NCBI GenBank assembly: GCA_910586305.1
Contig: CAJUGS010000013.1
Location: 1-64,000 of the forward strand
DNA: 64,000 nucleotides
Reading direction: 5' to 3'
From: an uncultured Duncaniella sp.
Lineage (GTDB): Bacteria > Bacteroidota > Bacteroidia > Bacteroidales > Muribaculaceae
The notes below the pieces were generated by a model that was not told the DNA's origin, did not search any database, and saw nothing but the letters and a program-made list of their open reading frames with translations. How positions within the stretch are numbered: position 1 is the first letter of the stretch; each line of letters starts with the position of its first letter. This document shows positions 25,301 through 31,982 of the stretch, piece after piece. The position numbers and the translations under genes were made by a program.

Positions 25301-26182
25301 TTATGCACTCTTTTCGGCACTGACAATCGCGCCTATGCCCTTGCCACGGATAGGCAGCACAATGGAACGTTTGTCAAAGCCTACGATAGTAGCGCGTTCT
25401 TTCGGGTCATCATATGTGGCGTACATATACATTTCGCCGTCAGCCTTGAACACCTCATCGGCGTAAAATGCCACGCTTGCAAAGCGTGTTGTTGCGTCTG
25501 CCGAATATGCGACCTTTACAAGTGCGCCGTCCTTGTCGGTCGTATATGTCGGCATTGTCGAACACGAGAAACAGCCGAACCCGGCAAACTTTGTCGGCTC
25601 GCCATCGGTGATGTTGGTCAAGTCCTTGAAAATTTTCAAATCCTCAAGCAACAGGTCGGAAACGTGTTTCGGGTGCAATACCAGATAACGGCGATCCATC
25701 GGAATGTCCGCATCATCGAAACGCTCCTTGAGCGCGAGTATGTCGGCGAAAGTAAGACGGTGACGGTTGCCGACAACTTCCCCGGTGGTGACTACAAGCG
25801 GCGTGTCGAACGTGTCGGACTGAGGTGCAATGGCGTGTGCCGCTTTCATCGTCACGGCCTTGCGTAATGTACTGCGGTGCTGACGGATAACGCTTTCAAG
25901 TTTGTCGTAGCTGTACTCGATAGCGTCCGGGCGGCGTACTATTGTGTTTTCTGTCTCGAACTTGTCAAGAGTGATTTCGTTGTCATCGTCATCGCGTCCG
26001 ACAACTGTAATAGGGTATGTAGTGTTGTTAATCAACACCTTGGGGTCAATACCTGCCGAGGCAATGTGTATCTTGTCGTTTTCCACAAAGCCGTCATAGT
26101 TCACAAGTTTCTGCAAGAAACTGTCATCGGGATAAAATCCCTCCTTGATTTGGTTTAACCAAACTTCTTTGTTCAGTGCCAT
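25301..26182 (-). CDS. Phage major capsid protein
   Basis: 293 residues. The start MALNKEVWLNQIKEGFYPDD, the central beta-rich region with HRLTFADILALKERFDDADI and YLVLHPKHVSDLLLED, and the end with KERATIVGFDKRSIVLPIRG are typical of HK97-fold capsid proteins of Bacteroidetes phages. It directly follows a prohead protease gene (2 nt), the standard order. It looks intact, with no internal stop. In a 4.4-kb element without portal or terminase genes, an intact capsid gene is notable. Confidence 0.82.
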   Translation of the reverse strand: MALNKEVWLNQIKEGFYPDDSFLQKLVNYDGFVENDKIHIASAGIDPKVLINNTTYPITVVGRDDDDNEITLDKFETENTIVRRPDAIEYSYDKLESVIRQHRSTLRKAVTMKAAHAIAPQSDTFDTPLVVTTGEVVGNRHRLTFADILALKERFDDADIPMDRRYLVLHPKHVSDLLLEDLKIFKDLTNITDGEPTKFAGFGCFSCSTMPTYTTDKDGALVKVAYSADATTRFASVAFYADEVFKADGEMYMYATYDDPKERATIVGFDKRSIVLPIRGKGIGAIVSAEKSA

Positions 26183-26184
26183 GT

Positions 26185-27264
26185 TTATTTGCGTTTTTGT
26201 TCGTTTTCAATAAGTTGCATATATAAATCGGGGTGCGCGGCCAAATAGTCCGGCTCGTTACGGCGGTAGTAGTCCAAATCTTTTACTACTGCACCGCGTC
26301 CGCGTTCCTGCTCGACCAACCGCTTGTAAAGTGTCGGATTGTCGCGAAGTTCATCCGGGGCATATTTGCGGTACATTTCAAGCGTCCAACGGCTTTTGTC
26401 ATCAGGCAGATTGATAACCTCCGAAAGTCTGACCGGGCCGTGCATGGAGTCCAGAACACCGCGAAGAACCTCGACACCGAGACGCTCGCCAATATGTCGG
26501 AACGTGGCACGCTCCATCGGCATTACTTTGTTTTGGTTTTTATCCAACAGTCGCTCTATTTCAGCCTTTTGAGACTCCCTGCGACCCTTGCAATAACCGC
26601 GAAAAGCCTTTATGTTTCCTTTGGCCATAGCCATGAAACTTTTGCGGTCTGACGCTGATAAAAGGCCGTTATTGATTGCTTCCTCGACTTCCTTTTCAAC
26701 GCTAGACGGCTCGTTTAACAGTGCTTTGATATGCTCGATAATGTCTTTGTCCGTCACTGTCTCCGACAGCCCCAAAACGTCAATTATGCGCGTTCTGAGT
26801 GTGCCGTCTGCATTGTCCTTGATAGGCTCATCCTTTTGCAGTTCGGACAGCGTTCTAATGGGCTTCCAACCCTTTTTGAACAGCTTGACGGCATTCTCGT
26901 TTGCCGGAACGTCAACGATTGATATTTCAATCAAGTCACATTCCACGATTGTCTGCACTCCGTTGATTGTCTCGCATTTGCAGTTCTCTATGCCTATTGA
27001 TGCACTGCGGAGAAAACCGCTTTCGACCTGATGCTTGACTTTTGCGCCCAGTTCGGTTGCATCGTCAAAAACGGCCTCGGCGGTCAGTTTGTCGCCCTCC
27101 TTGGTGATGTTTTCCCAGCGGCCTATAACGCCTTTGTCTCGGTCGTGCATATAAAGCATTATCGGGTTGCGCTGAAACCGGGCAATGTTAATGCCGGAAG
27201 TGAGAATAACGCTTCCGTAGCTGTTAAGTGTCTCGTCTGACACTGTGAATTTGCTGTTTGCCAT
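26185..27264 (-). CDS. Prohead (capsid maturation) protease
   Basis: 359 residues. The N-terminal 150 residues match the HK97-family prohead protease: RNPIMLYMHDRDKGVIGRW (with the His of the catalytic set), FLRSASIGIE (Ser), and LIEISIVDVPANENAVKL. The remaining 200 residues are helical and charged and could be a scaffold-like extension, as in fused protease-scaffold proteins (inference). It is first in the leftward operon, with its own promoter and an operator upstream. The protein would process scaffold and capsid protein during head maturation. Confidence 0.8.
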   Translation of the reverse strand: MANSKFTVSDETLNSYGSVILTSGINIARFQRNPIMLYMHDRDKGVIGRWENITKEGDKLTAEAVFDDATELGAKVKHQVESGFLRSASIGIENCKCETINGVQTIVECDLIEISIVDVPANENAVKLFKKGWKPIRTLSELQKDEPIKDNADGTLRTRIIDVLGLSETVTDKDIIEHIKALLNEPSSVEKEVEEAINNGLLSASDRKSFMAMAKGNIKAFRGYCKGRRESQKAEIERLLDKNQNKVMPMERATFRHIGERLGVEVLRGVLDSMHGPVRLSEVINLPDDKSRWTLEMYRKYAPDELRDNPTLYKRLVEQERGRGAVVKDLDYYRRNEPDYLAAHPDLYMQLIENEQKRK

Positions 27265-27292
27265 ATTTTGCGGTTTATAATGTTTTGTTGCT

Positions 27293-27325
27293 CAAAATTA
27301 TAACCTCTTATTGAAACAGCCCAAA
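27293..27325 (-). promoter_or_regulatory. Leftward phage promoter
   Basis: Minus strand: TTTG (27322-27325), 21 nt, TAATTTTG (27293-27300). It drives the protease-capsid-HTH genes. Confidence 0.6.
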
Positions 27326-27369
27326 AAGTGTGCAACGGTTGCACACTTCTATGCAATGATTGCACACTT
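27326..27369. promoter_or_regulatory. Double-palindrome operator
   Basis: Site 1: AAGTGTGCAA (27326-27335), 3 nt, TTGCACACTT (27339-27348), perfect 10-bp arms. Site 2: TGCAA (27352-27356), 3 nt, TTGCACACTT (27360-27369). The centres are 21 bp apart, two helical turns. It lies between the divergent phage promoters and overlaps the -33 box of the leftward one. Confidence 0.7.
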
Positions 27370-27414
27370 TTTTGTGTGAAATCCTTGCAGACTTATTATT
27401 TTTGCCCTTGAAAT

Positions 27415-27445
27415 TTTGGTATGTCGGAATAATTTAGTAATTTCG
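27415..27445 (+). promoter_or_regulatory. Rightward phage promoter
   Basis: TTTG (27415-27418), 19 nt, TAATTTCG (27438-27445). It matches the leader-RNA promoter at 1116-1146 in the -7 region. Confidence 0.65.
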
Positions 27446-27450
27446 CATAT

Positions 27451-27616
27451 CCTAAAAAATTAAGAGTTATGAACCTCAACGACAAATTACCCAAAAGATA
27501 TTTGCGGCCTATGGTGCGGAGCGCGGAAACGCCCCGGCGCTTGTTAACTCTTAATAGCGTAGGACACCTAAGGGCTGCATTTTTATTTAACCTCCTAAAA
27601 ATTAAGAGTTATGAAC
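27451..27616 (+). repeat. Duplicated ribosome-binding leader segment
   Basis: CCTAAAAAATTAAGAGTTAT then GAAC at 27451-27474 recurs at 27594-27616 with one A fewer. Each copy ends at an ATG. The first opens the small ORF at 27469, the second the gene at 27611. Confidence 0.6.
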
Positions 27617-27627
27617 ACAGTTTGTGA
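27469..27627 (+). CDS. Possible 52-residue leader ORF
   Basis: It follows the rightward promoter by 23 nt and has the same leader as the next gene. The product begins MNLNDKLPKRYLRPMVRSAE and is basic. The end overlaps the next gene's start by 17 nt. It could be a small phage protein or a leader peptide controlling the following gene. There is no recognisable domain. Confidence 0.35.
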   Translation: MNLNDKLPKRYLRPMVRSAETPRRLLTLNSVGHLRAAFLFNLLKIKSYEHSL

Positions 27628-27895
27628 CCGTATGGCAAGCGTGGCGCAAAGTGCCAACCGCTACAATCTCGACGACCTTATTAAGGTCATGGTTGACTTC
27701 AACAACCCGGAAGAGATACGCAACGACCTCCAGACAATCTACTTCCACGCAACCGAAGCACTTTTCGGTAATGATGGAGGATCCAACCTTACCGACCAAC
27801 TCCACTGCGCTTTCATCACAATGCGCGAACTCATCGAGGCTTTGGCAACAGCTAACGACACAAAAGCCGCAAAGTTGTCGGTAACAATCAAATAA
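27611..27895 (+). CDS. Phage hypothetical protein
   Basis: 94 residues, soluble, mostly helical (MNTVCDRMASVAQSANRYNL at the start). I recognise no domain. It is transcribed from the rightward promoter of the element, and a strong terminator follows 22 nt after the stop. Composition and codon use look like a normal gene. It is in the early-gene position opposite the capsid operon, where small regulators are common (inference). Confidence 0.65.
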   Translation: MNTVCDRMASVAQSANRYNLDDLIKVMVDFNNPEEIRNDLQTIYFHATEALFGNDGGSNLTDQLHCAFITMRELIEALATANDTKAAKLSVTIK

Positions 27896-27917
27896 GCACA
27901 TTCTCACTTATCCCGAA

Positions 27918-27953
27918 ACCGCCCGGCGAAACGTCTCACCACCGGGCGGTTTT
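27918..27953 (+). terminator. Terminator after the phage gene at 27611
   Basis: ACCGCCCGG (27918-27926) pairs with CCGGGCGGT (27942-27950), followed by TTT. The next gene starts 6 nt later, so it may depend on readthrough. Confidence 0.8.
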
Positions 27954-27959
27954 ATTCCA

Positions 27960-28391
27960 ATGACAGCCAAAGAACGCATCATCGAACAGTACCGCGTATT
28001 TACGCCGGAGGAAATCGCCGAAAACATTGGCGTAAGCGTTTATTATGTCAACCGGGTAATAAAAGCCCATACAGCCAATTTAAGGCTGCCTCTGACGCTT
28101 AAAAATTATGTGGCGGCACATCATCAAGGGATAACCAAGAAAAACGATTTGGCAGTATATTTCGGCGTTTCACGTTGGACAATTAACCGATTTGAGAGCA
28201 AACCCGAAATCAAAGAATACTTTGAAAGATATATGCGCTTCCGTGAGGATGGAATGTATCTGAAGAATTTGAGCCAGGAGTTATGCGGCATTCTGGAAAT
28301 GCTTGAATTGTTCGAGCCGAAATCAAGGACGGCCAAGGCTGTCAAAGCCATTCTCGACCAAATAAGACAATACGACAAAAAGGACAATTAA
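27960..28391 (+). CDS. Phage DNA-binding protein (helix-turn-helix)
   Basis: 143 residues with two HTH-like segments: TPEEIAENIGVSVYYVNRVI (about 15-34) and TKKNDLAVYFGVSRWTINRF (about 60-79). The rest is helical. It is the best candidate in the element for the protein that binds the double-palindrome operator at 27326-27369, or the repeats at the ends. Neither is shown. The start codon lies 6 nt beyond a strong terminator. Confidence 0.7.
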   Translation: MTAKERIIEQYRVFTPEEIAENIGVSVYYVNRVIKAHTANLRLPLTLKNYVAAHHQGITKKNDLAVYFGVSRWTINRFESKPEIKEYFERYMRFREDGMYLKNLSQELCGILEMLELFEPKSRTAKAVKAILDQIRQYDKKDN

Positions 28392-28860
28392 CAATTAGGT
28401 CTAATCATCACTCAAATGTTAAAATGTCACCCCAATTGTATCCCTTTGCTACATTTTAACATAAAACGAAACGTGCAAAATTTTCAAATTGCTATAAAAC
28501 AATGAATTACAAAATTCAACAACGCAAAAACACCAAATTTTTGTGCTACATTTGCCCGAATTGTTAAAATTTCGCATGTTACATTCAACCCTGCGTTAGA
28601 ATGGCGTTATAATACATTTAGACCAATCACCACCTTTACACACTATCGACGGCTTACAACAACTAAAATCGCACTATTTTAAGGCATCCCGTAAAGTAAG
28701 TGTAAACTTTTCAACACGTTAGATTAACCCACGTGTAAACTTTTTACGCCCAAATGTAAACCAAATGTAAACCTATGTAAACTTTTTGGTGTAAACCTTT
28801 ATCGACTTTTCGACCAATCAAAACGCCCAAATTCAGCCTTTTACCGTGTTACACTCCGTT
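28392..28860. repeat. Right-end region with repeated binding-site-like words
   Basis: An AT-rich non-coding region. It holds an inverted pair GTTAAAATGT (28418-28427) and ACATTTTAAC (28451-28460), a copy of AAAACGAAACGTGC (28463-28476), and six TGTAAAC words (28701, 28734, 28755, 28766, 28776, 28790). The left end has GTTAAAATGT (24716-24725) and the inverted word GTTTACA (24538-24544). No gene is seen. Confidence 0.6.
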
Positions 28861-28875
28861 GCACGCTTCGTTTTG
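28861..28875 (-). repeat. Right outer inverted repeat of the element
   Basis: Read on the minus strand: CAAAACGAAGCGTGC, 13 of 15 identical with 24511-24525. Confidence 0.6.
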
Positions 28876-28884
28876 TGCCCCATA

Positions 28885-28913
28885 AAGAGAGTGAAACCGT
28901 GTTCCACTCTCTT
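28885..28913 (-). terminator. Probable terminator of the glmM operon
   Basis: AAGAGAGTG (28885-28893) pairs with CACTCTCTT (28905-28913). It lies 28 nt beyond the glmM stop. Only a short U stretch follows on the minus strand. Confidence 0.5.
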
Positions 28914-28941
28914 AAGTCAATCTAATTGGATTAAGATTCTC

Positions 28942-30330
28942 TTAAATCATTGACGCAATGACGCTCTTTATGCTTTCAGCGAGCTTATCAGCCTCAGCCA
29001 TGGTGTGGGCCTCGCTGTATATGCGTATAATAGGCTCTGTGTTAGACTTTCGGAGATGTACCCACGAGTCTGCAAAATCGATCTTTACACCGTCAATATC
29101 GGTAATCTTCTCACCGGCAAATTTATTCTTGACAGCTTCAAGAATAGCGTCTACATCAATCTCTGGAGTAAGTTCAATCTTGTTTTTAGCGATCTCATAG
29201 GCAGGATATGTAGCTCGAAGCTCTGTCACCTTTTTCCCACTTTTTGCAAGAAGAGTGAGGAACAAGGCCACACCCACAAGTGCATCGCGACCATAGTGAG
29301 AAGCGGGATATATGACTCCTCCATTGCCTTCACCGCCAATTACGGCACATGTCTCTTTCATCTTTGTGGTGACGTTTACCTCTCCTACAGCAGCAGCCTC
29401 ATAGTGACAGCCGTGTTTTTCGGTAACATCGCGAAGCGCACGTGAAGAACTTAGATTACTTACAGTCGATCCGGGTGTGTGTGAAAGCACATAGTCGGCA
29501 ATAGACACAAGGGTGTATTCCTCGACAAACATCTCACCGTTTTCCATGACAATAGCCAGACGGTCAACATCGGGATCAACCACAAATCCGACATCTGCCT
29601 TTCCATCGGCCATCAAGTCTGATATCTGTGTGAGATTCTGAGGTATCGGTTCGGGAGTATGGGCAAATCTGCCATTGGCCTCACAGTTGAGTTCAATGAT
29701 GTTTCTCACACCAAGAGCACGCAGCAGCTGAGGAATGACAATACCTCCTACCGAGTTTACGGCATCAACCGCAACTGTGAAATCAGCCTTTGCAATCGCC
29801 TCGGTATCCACAAGATCAAGAGCAAGCACACTCTCGATATGACGGCGGTTGTATGTATCGTTAACATACACGTGGCCAAGCTCAGTGACAGGTGCGAATG
29901 TAATTTCATCCGACTCGGCTATACGCAACACTTCCTTGCCCTGGGCATCGTTGAGAAACTCGCCATCAGAGTTGAGCAGTTTAAGAGCATTCCACTGCAC
30001 CGGATTGTGGCTGGCGGTGAGTATGATACCTCCTGCAGCCTTTTCGCCTGTGACGGCGATCTCTGTGGTGGGAGTGGATGCGAGGCCGATGTTCACCACG
30101 TCAAACCCCATGGCTGTGAGTGTGCCACACACAAGGCTCTCCACCATCTTGCCGGAGAGACGGGCATCACGTCCAACCACAATAACCCTGGCATCATCAT
30201 CGGCCAGACTACGAGATATGAGAGTGGCATAAGCCGCTGTGAACTTCACTATATCAAGGGGCGAGAGTCCCTCGCCGGGGACACCTCCTATGGTGCCTCT
30301 GATTCCGGATATGGATTTGATTAATGCCAT
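28942..30330 (-). CDS. glmM: Phosphoglucosamine mutase
   Basis: 462 residues. The enzyme converts glucosamine-6-phosphate to glucosamine-1-phosphate for UDP-GlcNAc and cell-wall synthesis. Visible: ISGIRGTIGG at the start (substrate loop), the phosphoserine loop LTASHNP (Ser107), the metal-binding loop DPDVDRL, the sugar loop GGEGNGG, and a C-terminal phosphate-binding segment RKSNTEPIIRIYSEA. The SNTEP form is typical of the Bacteroidetes phosphohexomutase group. Another hexose phosphomutase is possible but less likely. It follows the DUF4827 gene by 3 nt. Confidence 0.9.
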   Translation of the reverse strand: MALIKSISGIRGTIGGVPGEGLSPLDIVKFTAAYATLISRSLADDDARVIVVGRDARLSGKMVESLVCGTLTAMGFDVVNIGLASTPTTEIAVTGEKAAGGIILTASHNPVQWNALKLLNSDGEFLNDAQGKEVLRIAESDEITFAPVTELGHVYVNDTYNRRHIESVLALDLVDTEAIAKADFTVAVDAVNSVGGIVIPQLLRALGVRNIIELNCEANGRFAHTPEPIPQNLTQISDLMADGKADVGFVVDPDVDRLAIVMENGEMFVEEYTLVSIADYVLSHTPGSTVSNLSSSRALRDVTEKHGCHYEAAAVGEVNVTTKMKETCAVIGGEGNGGVIYPASHYGRDALVGVALFLTLLAKSGKKVTELRATYPAYEIAKNKIELTPEIDVDAILEAVKNKFAGEKITDIDGVKIDFADSWVHLRKSNTEPIIRIYSEAHTMAEADKLAESIKSVIASMI

Positions 30331-30333
30331 TGC

Positions 30334-30897
30334 TTATATGACTGGTTTATAATAAGAAATCGTGTAGAGATAGGGAACCACATAACTCATATCGGCTGTC
30401 GGTCCAGCCTGTGACTTTATGACGAGATTCACTTTTGCGTTATAGCCGAGCAACTTCATAGGTATCTGTATGCCCGTACCATATTGTGTGGAGGTTTCCA
30501 CATACTCATTACCGAACAGGAAGAACGTGGAACCTGAATTCATATTATCGGCATTGCCGCCACCGACGTTGTCACCGCCGACAACATAACCATTAAGATT
30601 ATAGCGCATATATCGGAAGTACACACGGTCGTTATACGACGGACGCTCGTCAGTTCCGGCGTCAAGTACCTGCATATACACATTGCCCTCATCCTCTACA
30701 CAATAGTATGGAGCGTCCGGACCCACCTCAAACACAGTGTCTGAAGGGATATTGTCTACAAGCCTATGCTGTGACAGGAAATCATTGACGATGTGGTTCT
30801 CCTCTGTCAGGAGTTCCGAATAGCTCTTAGAGTCGCTACATGACGCAAGGCCAAGCATGACAGCTATAGAGACGAGTGGAAGAATGTATCTTTTCAT
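30334..30897 (-). CDS. DUF4827-type lipoprotein
   Basis: 187 residues with a lipoprotein signal ending at Cys20 (LGLASCSDS). The layout, an N-terminal helical stretch then a beta-rich part (VYFRYMRYNLNGYV, QIPMKLLGYNAKVNLVIKSQ, VVPYLYTISYY), fits DUF4827, an FKBP-like family of Bacteroidetes lipoproteins. Peptidyl-prolyl isomerase activity is not established. It is co-transcribed between nrnA (4-nt overlap) and glmM. Confidence 0.8.
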   Translation of the reverse strand: MKRYILPLVSIAVMLGLASCSDSKSYSELLTEENHIVNDFLSQHRLVDNIPSDTVFEVGPDAPYYCVEDEGNVYMQVLDAGTDERPSYNDRVYFRYMRYNLNGYVVGGDNVGGGNADNMNSGSTFFLFGNEYVETSTQYGTGIQIPMKLLGYNAKVNLVIKSQAGPTADMSYVVPYLYTISYYKPVI

Positions 30898-31943
30898 GAG
30901 AGATATTTATCGTAGTTTGGTAAGATTTCTAAAAAACGTGAGATGGCCTCATTGAGCGACCCGTTAAACTCCCCTCCGGCAGCATTTGCGTGACCGCCTC
31001 CACCAAAGCACTCCTCGCATATGCGACTCACTGAGAAGTCGCCCTTGGATCGCATGGATACCTTGACCAGCGTCGGTGAATCCTCACGCATAAACACCGA
31101 CCATGTCACTTCCGGAATTGCCAAAGGACGATTTACAAGTCCCTCGGTATCTCCCTTGGAATAACCGAACTCCTTGAGTTCGGAAGAGCCGAGTGTGAGA
31201 AGTGCCACCTTGTGCTCGCGCAGAATCTGCATCTTATACTGGGCATAGCCTATGATACGGAGGCTCGTTTCAGATGATGTATCCATCACCAACTTGTAAA
31301 GATTGTCCTTGTCAATACCTTTACGCATCAAATCATGTACAATCAGATAGAGATCTGAATCGTTGGAGTTATAGGAAAAGTTGCCTGTATCGGTCATCAT
31401 TCCCGTATATATGCAGGCTGCCGACGATCTACTGAGATACTTCACCCAGTAGGCCTGCCACAAGAATAGATAAAGAAGAGCGGAAGTAGAAGAAACTTCC
31501 GGATGAGATATTATAACATCCGCCTCAATCACAGGACTTAGATGATGGTCAATCACCACTCTCCTTGCCGATGCACCGCCAACTACAGGAGCCAGACGGT
31601 CAAGGCGGTTGAGATCGTTAAAATCGAGACAAAAAATCAAATCGGCTCCTTCAACAAGCTCAATAGCACGGTTCTCGTCACGGGTAAGAGGCACAATGTC
31701 ACGCACACCCGGAAGAAATTGAAGAGCCTTAGGAGGACAGTCGGCGGTGACCACGACCGCGTCCTTGCCAAGCGCCCTAAGCACAGAGCACAACGCTGTG
31801 GACGATCCGAGAGCATCACCGTCGGGAGAGACATGGCAGGTTATCACAATTCTTTGCGAGACAAGCACAAACTGCTTGACACGCTCCACACATTCGTGAT
31901 CAATAACTGTGTTAAACCTGCTGGGTCGGGAAAATTTATTCAT
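30894..31943 (-). CDS. nrnA: DHH/DHHA1 phosphoesterase (NrnA-like)
   Basis: 349 residues. Motifs of the DHH family: HVSPDGDALGSS (metal site), DFNDLNRLD, VIDHHLSP, SSTSALLYLF, and a C-terminal DHHA1 part with GGGHANAAGGEF. Family members degrade short oligoribonucleotides and 3'-phosphoadenosine-5'-phosphate; some hydrolyse cyclic-di-AMP products. The exact substrate is inferred. It is the first gene of the nrnA-DUF4827-glmM operon. A TAACTTTG box lies upstream (31964-31971). Confidence 0.88.
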   Translation of the reverse strand: MNKFSRPSRFNTVIDHECVERVKQFVLVSQRIVITCHVSPDGDALGSSTALCSVLRALGKDAVVVTADCPPKALQFLPGVRDIVPLTRDENRAIELVEGADLIFCLDFNDLNRLDRLAPVVGGASARRVVIDHHLSPVIEADVIISHPEVSSTSALLYLFLWQAYWVKYLSRSSAACIYTGMMTDTGNFSYNSNDSDLYLIVHDLMRKGIDKDNLYKLVMDTSSETSLRIIGYAQYKMQILREHKVALLTLGSSELKEFGYSKGDTEGLVNRPLAIPEVTWSVFMREDSPTLVKVSMRSKGDFSVSRICEECFGGGGHANAAGGEFNGSLNEAISRFLEILPNYDKYLS

Positions 31944-31963
31944 GTAATTGGCAATATCAACCG

Positions 31964-31971
31964 CAAAGTTA
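31964..31971 (-). promoter_or_regulatory. -7 box for the nrnA operon
   Basis: TAACTTTG on the minus strand, 20 nt before the start codon. The -33 partner is not clear; it would lie within the sensor kinase gene. Confidence 0.45.
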
Positions 31972-31982
31972 CAAAAAAATTA

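Larger units (their letters stand above)
24511..28875. mobile_element. Small phage-derived element with capsid genes
   Basis: About 4.4 kb between the fimbrial promoter and glmM. The outer repeats are CAAAACGAAACGTTC (24511-24525) and, inverted, GCACGCTTCGTTTTG (28861-28875), 13 of 15 matching. Second copies of AAAACGAAACGTKC lie inside (24700, 28462), and GTTAAAATGT and TGTAAAC words occur at both ends. The cargo: leftward capsid protease, major capsid and an HTH protein; rightward two small genes; a candidate sRNA; a divergent operator. No integrase, transposase, large terminase, portal or tail gene is present. It could be a non-autonomous element or satellite, or a deletion remnant of a transposable prophage. 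Exact ends are uncertain; no target duplication is found. Confidence 0.65.

Noticed and set aside
24796..28875. Diversity-generating retroelement in the phage region
   Set aside because: No reverse transcriptase and no template/variable repeat pair are visible.
24500..28900. Target-site duplication flanking the phage-derived element
   Set aside because: The bases directly outside the outer repeats (atccg and tgccc) do not match; exact ends are not settled.
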